A DNA stretch of 37,264 nucleotides, taken from contig LCBB01000001.1 in the NCBI GenBank assembly GCA_000996895.1, positions 66,542-103,805 of the forward strand, read 5' to 3'. Shown piece after piece: positions 1 through 6,631 of this stretch. A model generated the notes under the pieces. That model had not been told where the DNA came from. It did no database searches and saw only the letters and a list, made by a program, of their open reading frames with translations. The stretch is from a candidate division WWE3 bacterium GW2011_GWC2_41_23. GTDB taxonomy: Bacteria > Patescibacteriota > WWE3 > UBA101185 > UBA10185. The position numbers and the translations under genes are program-made. Positions within the stretch are counted from its first letter, which is position 1. Every line of letters begins with the position of its first letter.

Positions 1-71
1 CTCATAAGTAAAGTCATTATAACTCAACATCGTTAAAAATGTGATTATTTAATACTTTTATATACTAAATG

Positions 72-119
72 CGCTCCGTGTAAGGGCTCGGGTTCGATTA
101 ACCGTTAGGGAGGTGCTTA
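72..119. other. Unassigned stretch with a two-helix fold before tRNA-His
   Basis: The first 148 bases hold no credible gene. Within them, positions 72-119 can fold into an outer helix (CTCC with GGAG) around an inner stem GGTT/AACC with loop CGATT. The inner part resembles a tRNA T-arm, but there is no matching anticodon arm, acceptor or CCA. It could be the end of an RNA that starts outside the window, or chance. Confidence 0.2.
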
Positions 120-139
120 AAAGATGTTGTTATAACAAC
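118..139 (-). terminator. Terminator after tRNA-His
   Basis: On the minus strand, ten bases past the encoded CCA of tRNA-His, the palindrome GTTGTTATAACAAC (126-139) forms a 5-bp stem and is followed by ATCTTTT. It is a weak but well placed intrinsic terminator. Confidence 0.45.
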
Positions 140-148
140 CTTAAATTT

Positions 149-225
149 TGGGGTGGTGTACGGGAGTCGAACCCGCTAAAACTGCCTCCACAGGGCAGCG
201 CCTAAGCCGTTCGGCACACACCACC
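149..225 (-). tRNA. tRNA-His (anticodon GTG)
   Basis: On the minus strand the sequence folds as a full cloverleaf. The anticodon stem CTGCC/GGCAG encloses loop CTGTGGA, so the anticodon is GTG (His). The 5' end carries the extra G(-1) that faces discriminator C73, the identity mark of tRNA-His. The T-loop is TTCGACT. The 3' CCA is encoded (149-151). The matching synthetase gene hisS lies in the same window at 13695. Confidence 0.95.
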
Positions 226-298
226 ATAAAAGTCTAAAAGATTATATCATCATACGACTTAAAAAGCCTGCACTAACGTGTAAACCAGCGCATTCGCT

Positions 299-1720
299 CT
301 AGTTAGTCCTAACAAACTTCCAATTCTCAAAATCCAAAAACCTATCCGCGTAGGTAAAGGTATATTTCTCCCCCACTCCCTCTATATACTTGGAGACATA
401 AAAATTAGTAAACGGGTGATATAAAAATACAGCAGGAACCTGATCCACAATGACTTTCTGAAACTCTTTGTAATGAATAATCCTTTTCTCATTGTCCAGC
501 TCGTTTCTGCCTTCTTCCAGAGCTCTGTCCGCCCTTACTTGATCAAATCCTGAAAAATTAAGACCGGGAGGATTTTTTTGAGCTGAGTGCCATAAAACAT
601 ATCTATCCGGGTCCCTCCCCACCTCTTGCCCGAATAACAAAACCTCAAAATCACGGGGTTCTATAATACGCGAAACAATATCGTTGGACGCAATGGGTTC
701 AACTTCCACTTCTATATCCAGCTTCTCTCTCCAAACCGAAGCTATTTGTTTCGCCAAAATGACATGAGTTTCAATATCGGGAACCCTAATTGTAAGGCTT
801 TTGTCGCCCAAGTCTTCAGAAAAAAACTCATCGTAACTGTCAAATTCGAGCTCCAGATCTGTAAACACACTTCGGCTGATCGGTCCCTGAACTCTGATAC
901 CTTTTCCGGCAGTGAAGCTTTCTAACGGTATAACTTTTTCCAGTTTCTGCCTTACTGCAATATCAGAAAGCTTCTCGTTTCTGATGTTAAAAAATAGCGC
1001 GTAATAAATCCCCTGAACCGGAAATTCATAATTATAAAAATTCTCGGGAGATTTTTTTTCGGACAATAAATAACCATTTATCTCTCCTAATTTCGCGGCA
1101 GTTACTATCTCGTCTTCATTCGAGTAATACCTAAAACTTATTTTTTGGATATCGTATTTGTTATTTGGGGACACCAAAGTTATCTGCCTTATATACTTGC
1201 CTGATTTTTCTATCCGCGCGACTCTAAAATCTCCGCTTGTAACCGGAGAAAGCGGATCATTATTTTCCTCAGCGTTCTGAGGCATTATTCCTACCGTAAG
1301 CAAACTTAAAAACGGGGAGTACTTATTAGGAAGGGTGTATCTAACAGTCAGCTCATCCACTTTATCGGTTGCAACCCCTGAAAGATCCGCAACTTTAAAT
1401 GATGTGTAAATTAAGTCATCCGAGTTTATTGTCTTCCCGTTTGTCCAATATTGATGATCCTTTAGTTTTATTGTATAAACAAGACCGTCGTCTGAGACCT
1501 TCCACGTTTCAGCCAAATCCGGTTCAGTTGCCCCGTAAATATCGTATTTAAACAACCCTCTATAAAGGAGGGAACTAATCGTTTTGTCGGTCTGTTGTAT
1601 AACCTGGCTTGGGAAAAACGTCTGAGGTTGCCCCAACATCCCCTCGTTGTAGCTCACACCGGGTAAAAGAGCGGCAAAAAACGTATATATGTATAGGTAA
1701 ATGGTGGTTAGTATGGCCAT
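299..1720 (-). CDS. Family 5 (DppA/OppA-type) solute-binding protein
   Basis: This 473-residue protein is an extracellular substrate-binding component of a peptide/nickel-type ABC transporter (SBP_bac_5 family). The N-terminus has a hydrophobic stretch (about residues 4-20) that could be a signal anchor; no lipobox Cys is seen. The family signature is visible early (EPDLAETWKVSDDGLVYTIKL, about 66-86), followed by the usual NSDDLIYTSFK segment and a C-terminal domain with the IEVEVEPI and DPDRYVLWHS motifs. Length is a little short for the family (usually 500-600). No permease or ATPase gene is adjacent, so the partner is elsewhere or the protein works alone. A TAAAAT -10 box lies about 8 nt before the ATG and no Shine-Dalgarno is seen, so the mRNA is probably leaderless. 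Confidence 0.85.
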   Translation of the reverse strand: MAILTTIYLYIYTFFAALLPGVSYNEGMLGQPQTFFPSQVIQQTDKTISSLLYRGLFKYDIYGATEPDLAETWKVSDDGLVYTIKLKDHQYWTNGKTINSDDLIYTSFKVADLSGVATDKVDELTVRYTLPNKYSPFLSLLTVGIMPQNAEENNDPLSPVTSGDFRVARIEKSGKYIRQITLVSPNNKYDIQKISFRYYSNEDEIVTAAKLGEINGYLLSEKKSPENFYNYEFPVQGIYYALFFNIRNEKLSDIAVRQKLEKVIPLESFTAGKGIRVQGPISRSVFTDLELEFDSYDEFFSEDLGDKSLTIRVPDIETHVILAKQIASVWREKLDIEVEVEPIASNDIVSRIIEPRDFEVLLFGQEVGRDPDRYVLWHSAQKNPPGLNFSGFDQVRADRALEEGRNELDNEKRIIHYKEFQKVIVDQVPAVFLYHPFTNFYVSKYIEGVGEKYTFTYADRFLDFENWKFVRTN

Positions 1721-1779
1721 TTCGACTCATTTTACCACTATTTTATAAGCGTGGGGTTAGGTGGTTATCTCGCGTTTTC

Positions 1780-1809
1780 TTGCAAAAGAGGGGCTTTTGT
1801 TGATAATAT
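1780..1809 (+). promoter_or_regulatory. Promoter of tRNA-Glu
   Basis: TTGCAA (1780-1785), an 18-bp spacer and TAATAT (1804-1809) lie about 47 nt before the tRNA. The spacer region contains a small inverted repeat CAAAAG/CTTTTG. Confidence 0.5.
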
Positions 1810-1856
1810 ACCGTTGTGCCATGTGTTTGTAGCGGGATATTTACCCCATAAACCCT

Positions 1857-1931
1857 GGCCCCATCGTCTAACGGTTAGGACGCCGGGTTTTCATCCCGGT
1901 AATCGGGGTTCGATTCCCCGTGGGGTCACCA
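1857..1931 (+). tRNA. tRNA-Glu (anticodon TTC)
   Basis: The cloverleaf is complete. Acceptor GGCCCCA pairs with TGGGGTC (one G-U pair). The anticodon stem CCGGG/CCCGG encloses TTTTCAT, giving anticodon TTC (Glu). The T-arm is CGGGGTTCGATTCCCCG. Discriminator A at 1928 and an encoded CCA (1929-1931) follow. It sits at the downstream edge of the secretion-like cluster and converges on it. Confidence 0.96.
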
Positions 1932-1941
1932 TTAAGGATTT

Positions 1942-2274
1942 TTATTTAGCATACTCCTTGTTCAACTTGAAAAGATAAGATAATTGCAGTATGCCATTCT
2001 CGATCTCATAATAGGTAGGTTGCTTTTCAAAAATGACATTGAATAACGATGTGTCTATTAGGTTTCCTTCCGTATCTATAAACAACTCGTGGAAGTGTTC
2101 CATAACATAATTTGTGTAAGCTTCTATTACCTGTATGCTCATCTCGTCCCCCTCCACTGTTTCCCGTTTCGTAACTAACTCAGTTTTTTCTTGTAATAGC
2201 CTTTCGGAGAGTTGCATAGCCTCAGAGTTAAAAAAAAGAGGCAAAAACTTTTGATTTTCGCCTCTACGGAACAA
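1942..2274 (-). CDS. Small hypothetical protein downstream of the Rho-like gene
   Basis: I do not recognise this 110-residue protein. It is mostly charged and helical, with no membrane segment. It starts with TTG at 2274, 11 nt after the stop of the Rho-like gene, and no convincing Shine-Dalgarno precedes it. An ATG at 2217 (MQLSERL) preceded by GAGG would give a 91-residue version and may be the real start. Close spacing and same strand suggest cotranscription with the Rho-like gene as the last gene of the cluster. No terminator is visible before tRNA-Glu. Confidence 0.5.
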   Translation of the reverse strand: MFRRGENQKFLPLFFNSEAMQLSERLLQEKTELVTKRETVEGDEMSIQVIEAYTNYVMEHFHELFIDTEGNLIDTSLFNVIFEKQPTYYEIENGILQLSYLFKLNKEYAK

Positions 2275-2285
2275 GTTAGTACTCT

Positions 2286-3599
2286 TTAATACGAAGGAAG
2301 CGGATGCTTTCGAACGTAATCTATAAGCCTGCCGTGAGCTATGTAAGAGCTCGTTCCGCCTTCTCTGTCTCTCATCGTTGCCCTTACAGCGGCCATTTCC
2401 TGTTTCTGTTTCTCAGATCTAAAATCGTGGCCGTTAGGATATCTTGTATTAGTCTCTGCTTCATTGACGGAAATCCAAGGTCTTTCCAAGGTTGGTATTT
2501 TTACCAGTCTGCAAATTGCCGTAGTGGAACTATCCGACGTTTCCTGGTCCACAGCCGATTCGGAGGTCTTTTTGGTGTCGGACGAAGAAAGAACAGTGCC
2601 GATAATCGTCAGCGACCTGTTTTCATCGAAGTAACCGTGTGTTCCGAATTGCAGGGCAATCATTTCCGTCAAACTACCCCGCTTTATGCCTCCGCTGATC
2701 ATTCCCCCATCACCGTCTGCATAAGAAGAAGCGGTATGAACTGCAACGGTGCGGCTCATTGAATCGAAAAGTACAATTACATTTCTGCCGATTGCCGTCA
2801 TTCTACGGGCCCGTCTCATAACAAAATTTGTAACGTCAACCTGTGCATCAGGAAGTGTGTTCCATGGAGCTTTATGAAAGGCGCCTTTCGCTCTCTTGTA
2901 CTTGTTAAATATTTCTATGTACAGGGCAGCATCCTCGGGACGGTCACCTACATATCCCATCAAGATATAAAGGTTATCCATCTCGAGAGAAAGAAGAAGG
3001 CACGCTTCCAAAATCTTGGCCAGTAACCAGGTTTTTCCTGCACCTCCCGGAGCGATAACCCAGTAGGCTGCACCTAATCCAATCGGGGCAAGCAACGTAA
3101 TCGCCCGTAAATCAGGATCGCCGAATTTTTCAACCGGCAATGGTTTTTTCGGATACTCGCTTTGAAACCCCGACAGATCGGTAGGCCAGGCTCTAAAAAC
3201 TTTGGGATCGCGCTCATTATTAACCGAGGAAATGTAAACAATTTTAGTGATATCGTCTTTTTCAATGTCAATCTGGTCACCTTCGGTTAATCTGTAGTAG
3301 GACGCAACCTCCTTCGGTACTTCCAAACCATACATACCCACACCGTCTTTCGAGTAGTGGATATTTTGAGTCGGCCTCACGCCCTTTTCGGTTAATATTC
3401 CCCAGTAATAAGTATCGTCTCCGCGCACCAAACCGTATTTTTTTGATCCGTCAAACAAATCGGCTCTACTGAAATTCAAATACTGATCCGTGCTGTACAC
3501 GATAATCGTCCTGGGGAACTTGGTATCTGATTTCTTTCCGACTTCGTACAATGGTTTTTCTGAGCTGGACAATTCTTCTTGCAGAATTAACCCAATCAT
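2286..3599 (-). CDS. Divergent Rho-family hexameric ATPase in a secretion cluster
   Basis: The C-terminal two thirds match transcription terminator Rho in order. LRAITLLAPIGLGAAYWVIAP leads into Walker A APGGAGKT (183-190). GDRPEDA (218-224) stands where Rho has DERPEEV. Walker B is VIVLFDS (274-280), then SGG (302-304), SLTIIGTVL (329-337) and a late TR (385-386). The R-loop of canonical Rho (DEVIYEEFKGTGN) is replaced by a Ser/Thr-rich stretch (338-360), so RNA gripping may differ. The first 120 residues do not clearly show the Rho cold-shock fold. At 437 residues it is about the size of Rho. It has its own leader of the cluster type (AATAA-loop hairpin) and SD-like AGAGAGG. Its position after VirB-like genes suggests a dedicated role rather than general termination, which is inference. 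A housekeeping Rho cannot be excluded. Confidence 0.75.
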   Translation of the reverse strand: MIGLILQEELSSSEKPLYEVGKKSDTKFPRTIIVYSTDQYLNFSRADLFDGSKKYGLVRGDDTYYWGILTEKGVRPTQNIHYSKDGVGMYGLEVPKEVASYYRLTEGDQIDIEKDDITKIVYISSVNNERDPKVFRAWPTDLSGFQSEYPKKPLPVEKFGDPDLRAITLLAPIGLGAAYWVIAPGGAGKTWLLAKILEACLLLSLEMDNLYILMGYVGDRPEDAALYIEIFNKYKRAKGAFHKAPWNTLPDAQVDVTNFVMRRARRMTAIGRNVIVLFDSMSRTVAVHTASSYADGDGGMISGGIKRGSLTEMIALQFGTHGYFDENRSLTIIGTVLSSSDTKKTSESAVDQETSDSSTTAICRLVKIPTLERPWISVNEAETNTRYPNGHDFRSEKQKQEMAAVRATMRDREGGTSSYIAHGRLIDYVRKHPLPSY

Positions 3600-3690
3600 T
3601 TTTCCTCTCTTTCTCCGTTAGTTTATTTTCCTTCCCTTATTAGGATAGGACCGAATGTAATCTCAATTTTTATTAAAGTCACATTCCGAC
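3600..3690 (-). promoter_or_regulatory. Cluster leader L1 (before the Rho-like gene)
   Basis: Reading the minus strand: hairpin 1 is built on GAATGT/ACATTC (3681-3686 with 3653-3658). Hairpin 2 is TCCT-AATAA-GGGA (3645 to 3633, closed by one G-U pair). Then comes AAACTAA (3624-3618) and the purine-rich ribosome site before the ATG at 3599. The order and the AATAA loop match leaders L2-L5. Confidence 0.6.
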
Positions 3691-3697
3691 CTGCCTT

Positions 3698-3743
3698 TTA
3701 AAAGAGAAGGAAAAGGATGAAAAAATGTGTTCCATCCTTTTCC
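3698..3743 (-). terminator. Terminator after the 405-residue membrane protein
   Basis: An 11-bp perfect stem GGAAAAGGATG/CATCCTTTTCC (3709-3719 with 3733-3743) lies 12 nt past the stop codon. On the minus strand it is followed by TTCTCTTTT. It separates this block from leader L1. Confidence 0.7.
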
Positions 3744-3755
3744 CACGTACGGAAT

Positions 3756-4973
3756 TTACAAAAGCCTGTCCTCATTGGGATCGGGAACTTCCGTAAAGTC
3801 GAAATCATTCTTGCGCCCTTTTTGTGAAAAGTAAGACGACACATCTTTGTCGCTTTCTTCCACTTCTTCTTCAGGTGCATTTTCTTCAACATAGTTACCG
3901 TCGTCATCGTAGATGCCGGGGTCCTCAACGCGGAAAATATCATAGGTCTCCACGGTAGCTCCCGCGTCCTTGAATTTCTCAAGAAACATCGTAGCTTCGC
4001 GTTCCTTTTTTCCACGTCTCCAGTTCTTTTCGTCGCGGTCTCCGACTTTTAGCCGCATAGCCTCTTCTTCGATATAGGACCGCTCCGACGCTTGTCTGGA
4101 AGCATTATCAATTAAACCGTTCAGGAGATTCTCTAACCCCGGGCCGTTGTCCACCCAAAATAGGACGTCCTCAGCCCTGTTAAAGATAGACCGTAGAAAT
4201 ATTGTTCTAAGGTTTTTCTTCTTCGCAAGCCAGGAGGTGTATTGATCCCTAACCCAAGATGTCTGAAACTTTTCATCAAAGTCCTGGGGATCAGCAGAAA
4301 TTTGTATCTCCTGAATTTGCTTGATCGGCGTCCTTGAAGCTTTAGGCAAAGTTCCCAAAGCGAACAACAGCGAAAGTACCGGAGTTCTTACTCTCACGTA
4401 GTAAGTCATGAAAGTGAAGACCACAAATTTCGTGTATCTCCGCCTCCACTCCTTTAGCCAATACGCCCATGGAATTACCAGGAAGTTGACTAATATTGTG
4501 AGCAAGAACAACCCGACAGCTACAGCGGGAAACCTGGAAAACTCTAACACGAGTATCGCGATTCCTCCCATAATTACGCTCACAAAAAACATACCGGGAA
4601 TTGTTTGAGTAATTAATTCCCAGACAACCGTAGCGTAAAAACTCGGGAGAACGACTCTTTCCAACCTTTCCCCATACACTACAGTGTATGTTTCCTTATC
4701 TTGTTTCGGTAAAAAACGGCTATCAAAAAAACCGAATACGGTTTTCTGAGCCGCCTTGGCAAACCAGAATGAAAAAACCTGGCTTAATACTGCCGCCGCT
4801 ACAATAAGAACTAAGTACAGTATTACGAGCTCAACGTTAGGTAAGTTTCCATCCTGAAGAAAGGATATTTCGACACCCAGCTGTTTTAAAGCATAGGCAC
4901 CGAGTCCGACACCAATGCATAAAACAAAAAGCATTAGCACCGTTGCCGGAAATATTTTACTTGACGAATCCAT
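3756..4973 (-). CDS. Multi-pass membrane protein of the secretion-like cluster
   Basis: This 405-residue protein has four predicted membrane segments (about 8-28, 47-67, 115-138 and 143-170). A basic turn (KEWRRRYTK) and a region that could be a small beta domain follow (about 175-230, with RTPIKQIQEIQI, weakly like a bacterial PH fold). The C-terminal half is soluble and charged, ending in a strongly acidic tail (about 345-405). I do not recognise the family. It is transcribed alone between leader L2 and a strong terminator, with Shine-Dalgarno AAAGGAGGAGAG directly before the ATG. Its place between the M23 enzyme and the Rho-like gene suggests a cluster-specific inner-membrane component, which is inference. 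Confidence 0.8.
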   Translation of the reverse strand: MDSSSKIFPATVLMLFVLCIGVGLGAYALKQLGVEISFLQDGNLPNVELVILYLVLIVAAAVLSQVFSFWFAKAAQKTVFGFFDSRFLPKQDKETYTVVYGERLERVVLPSFYATVVWELITQTIPGMFFVSVIMGGIAILVLEFSRFPAVAVGLFLLTILVNFLVIPWAYWLKEWRRRYTKFVVFTFMTYYVRVRTPVLSLLFALGTLPKASRTPIKQIQEIQISADPQDFDEKFQTSWVRDQYTSWLAKKKNLRTIFLRSIFNRAEDVLFWVDNGPGLENLLNGLIDNASRQASERSYIEEEAMRLKVGDRDEKNWRRGKKEREATMFLEKFKDAGATVETYDIFRVEDPGIYDDDGNYVEENAPEEEVEESDKDVSSYFSQKGRKNDFDFTEVPDPNEDRLL

Positions 4974-5070
4974 TCTCTCCTCCTTTTCTTAGGTTGATTT
5001 GTAACGCCTTTTATTAAGGCTGTCACGCCGGAAAAACTTCCAGTGAATGAAAATCTTTCCGGCGCGCGCC
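4974..5070 (-). promoter_or_regulatory. Cluster leader L2 (before the 405-residue membrane protein)
   Basis: On the minus strand hairpin 1 is CGCCGGAAA/TTTCCGGCG (9 bp, 5064-5056 with 5034-5026). Hairpin 2 is GCCTT-AATAA-AAGGC (5020-5006), a perfect 5-bp stem with the AATAA loop. AAATCAACCTAAG and AAAAGGAGG follow just before the start codon. Confidence 0.65.
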
Positions 5071-5212
5071 TTATATAAGCTGACGTGTTTATATTTTTAA
5101 AGTGCTTAAACAATCCGATTATAAAAATCGGACTGAAACATCAACACTCAAATTTATATTTAAGTGCTAATGCTTGAACACAACAAGAAAGTTTTTTTTG
5201 TTGAGTGGAAAC
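5071..5212. other. Non-coding gap with hairpins and one CACAACAAGAAAG copy
   Basis: This AT-rich gap holds no gene. It contains a 7-bp hairpin TCCGATT/AATCGGA near 5113-5133, two GCACTT-type tracts (minus strand, near 5103 and 5164), and the recurring element CACAACAAGAAAG on the plus strand at 5179-5191, which forms a CAACAA/TTGTTG hairpin with the following T-tract. Confidence 0.5.
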
Positions 5213-5253
5213 GGGGCGAGTGAGAGAGAAAAAATTCTCACATCAATCGCCCC
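5213..5253 (-). terminator. Stem-loop over the stop codon of the M23 gene
   Basis: GGGGCGA plus GTGAGA (5213-5225) pair with TCTCAC and TCGCCCC (5236-5241 and 5247-5253), with a 5-base bulge. The fold includes the stop codon at 5243-5245. There is no U-tract after it, so it may be a processing or Rho-type boundary rather than a classic intrinsic terminator. Confidence 0.5.
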
Positions 5254-6631
5254 CTAAGTAACCTGTCGGATTCACCCATTTGCCATTAATTTTCATAGCA
5301 AGATGCAGGTGAATTCCTGTAGAAAAGCCGGTTGATCCGGACATCATAAGCAACTGACCTGCTTCTACTACATCTCCTTCCGTAACTTTCATACTTCCGT
5401 GCGCTCCGTGCCCATATGCTGTCCAGATAGAATTTCCTTCGTTGTCCTCGCCTTCAATCGCTATGACATTTCCGGAAATCCACCACTGGCCGGCAAGTGT
5501 TTCACTGGGCGAAAGATACCTTGAAAATGTAATTGTACCTGAATGCATAGCATAAACAGGAGCGGATCCCCAGGGTGTGCCTCGACACATATCAATACCC
5601 CAGTGAATACCGTTAGCCACGGGCGCCCCATACCCATATCCGCATATAAAGCTTCCCGGGTAGGGATTCGTGAAACTACCGACTACTGACGGTTTTTCTC
5701 CTGGCGGAAAATCAAAACCAGCTGCAAATACTTCGCCTTCAAGCAATCCTGTCGCTTTCAAAACTTTAATCGCTTGACTGCGCCACCACCCTCCTTTGAA
5801 CACATAAATATTTTGAGGAACGGGGTCGTATTCCCAGCCTGCAGCAACACTATTGAATGTTTCGGCTCTACTTACAAGCTGATTACGGTATTCGATGCTG
5901 TGGTTCCAACCATACAGGGAGTCGAACTTCTCATCCTTTGTTTTCCCCGACTTATAACCAATAGCTTTAAGCCACCAGTTTTTTCCGTACGGGGCGACTC
6001 GTTTGTCAAAAAAGTTACAGGATTTGACTAAGTCGTCAGGATGCGCTGAAATCCCGTCCCTGCATATCTTGACCCCGGTCGACGGTAGTATACCGTTGGG
6101 TCCTATTTCTCCGGCCGAACAATGCGCTGTATAGTCGCTATAGTCCGGCCGGATCATTTCTTTGGCAATTTCTGACCAATCCCTTACTTTGTGTTCTTTC
6201 CAGTAGTTTAAAAGCCACATGGCAGAAACAACTTCTTGATGGGATAGTTTGGCTGCAGAAGCGATTCCGCTACAAGAACCTAAATTTGTACCTCCTTTGG
6301 ACTCGCCCTCCAAAATTGCCAGCTGGATACCTAAATCGATCTCCCCGCCATTTTCGTTGATCCACTTGTTTGCCATAATTTCATCGGCAACAACCGACGG
6401 ATCAAAGCCTAGTGAGAGTATATTCTCTTCGGCATCAGCGGGGAGTGAGTACCACGTTCCCCCGGACAGACCCAAGGCTTCTTTGATGTAATCGTTGTAG
6501 GCCTTGGGGTCTGTATCATGGATAATTCCGAGCGTTAAGAACATCGACGCAAAAAGCGCGAGAATTAACAACGGAATTCCGGGGAAAATAGAAAATGCTA
6601 GGAGCGAGCGGAAGAAGTTTCTTGTGTCCAT
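5243..6631 (-). CDS. VirB1-like bifunctional lytic transglycosylase and M23 endopeptidase
   Basis: This 462-residue cell-wall enzyme should open peptidoglycan for the secretion apparatus. Residues 10-36 are one membrane segment, placing the rest outside. Residues about 75-260 look lysozyme-like: LAILEGES (105-111) offers the catalytic Glu, and GEIGPNGILPSTG (174-186) matches the GAMGPxQFIPSTW motif of MltB-type transglycosylases. Residues about 305-462 are an M23/LytM domain with HWGID (H343, D347), YGH (406-408) and HLH (441-443) as zinc and catalytic residues. The two-domain layout is typical of conjugation or type IV secretion wall hydrolases. The start lies inside the end of the VirB4-like gene (34-nt overlap), so translation is probably coupled. 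Confidence 0.85.
   Translation of the reverse strand: MDTRNFFRSLLAFSIFPGIPLLILALFASMFLTLGIIHDTDPKAYNDYIKEALGLSGGTWYSLPADAEENILSLGFDPSVVADEIMANKWINENGGEIDLGIQLAILEGESKGGTNLGSCSGIASAAKLSHQEVVSAMWLLNYWKEHKVRDWSEIAKEMIRPDYSDYTAHCSAGEIGPNGILPSTGVKICRDGISAHPDDLVKSCNFFDKRVAPYGKNWWLKAIGYKSGKTKDEKFDSLYGWNHSIEYRNQLVSRAETFNSVAAGWEYDPVPQNIYVFKGGWWRSQAIKVLKATGLLEGEVFAAGFDFPPGEKPSVVGSFTNPYPGSFICGYGYGAPVANGIHWGIDMCRGTPWGSAPVYAMHSGTITFSRYLSPSETLAGQWWISGNVIAIEGEDNEGNSIWTAYGHGAHGSMKVTEGDVVEAGQLLMMSGSTGFSTGIHLHLAMKINGKWVNPTGYLGGD

Noticed and set aside
1857-1931. tRNA-Glu as integration site of a mobile element carrying the secretion cluster
   Set aside because: I found no integrase and no direct repeat of the tRNA 3' end at the far side of the cluster.
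2304-2762. 152-residue plus-strand frame
   Set aside because: It is antisense to the Rho-like gene, which has clear motif conservation.
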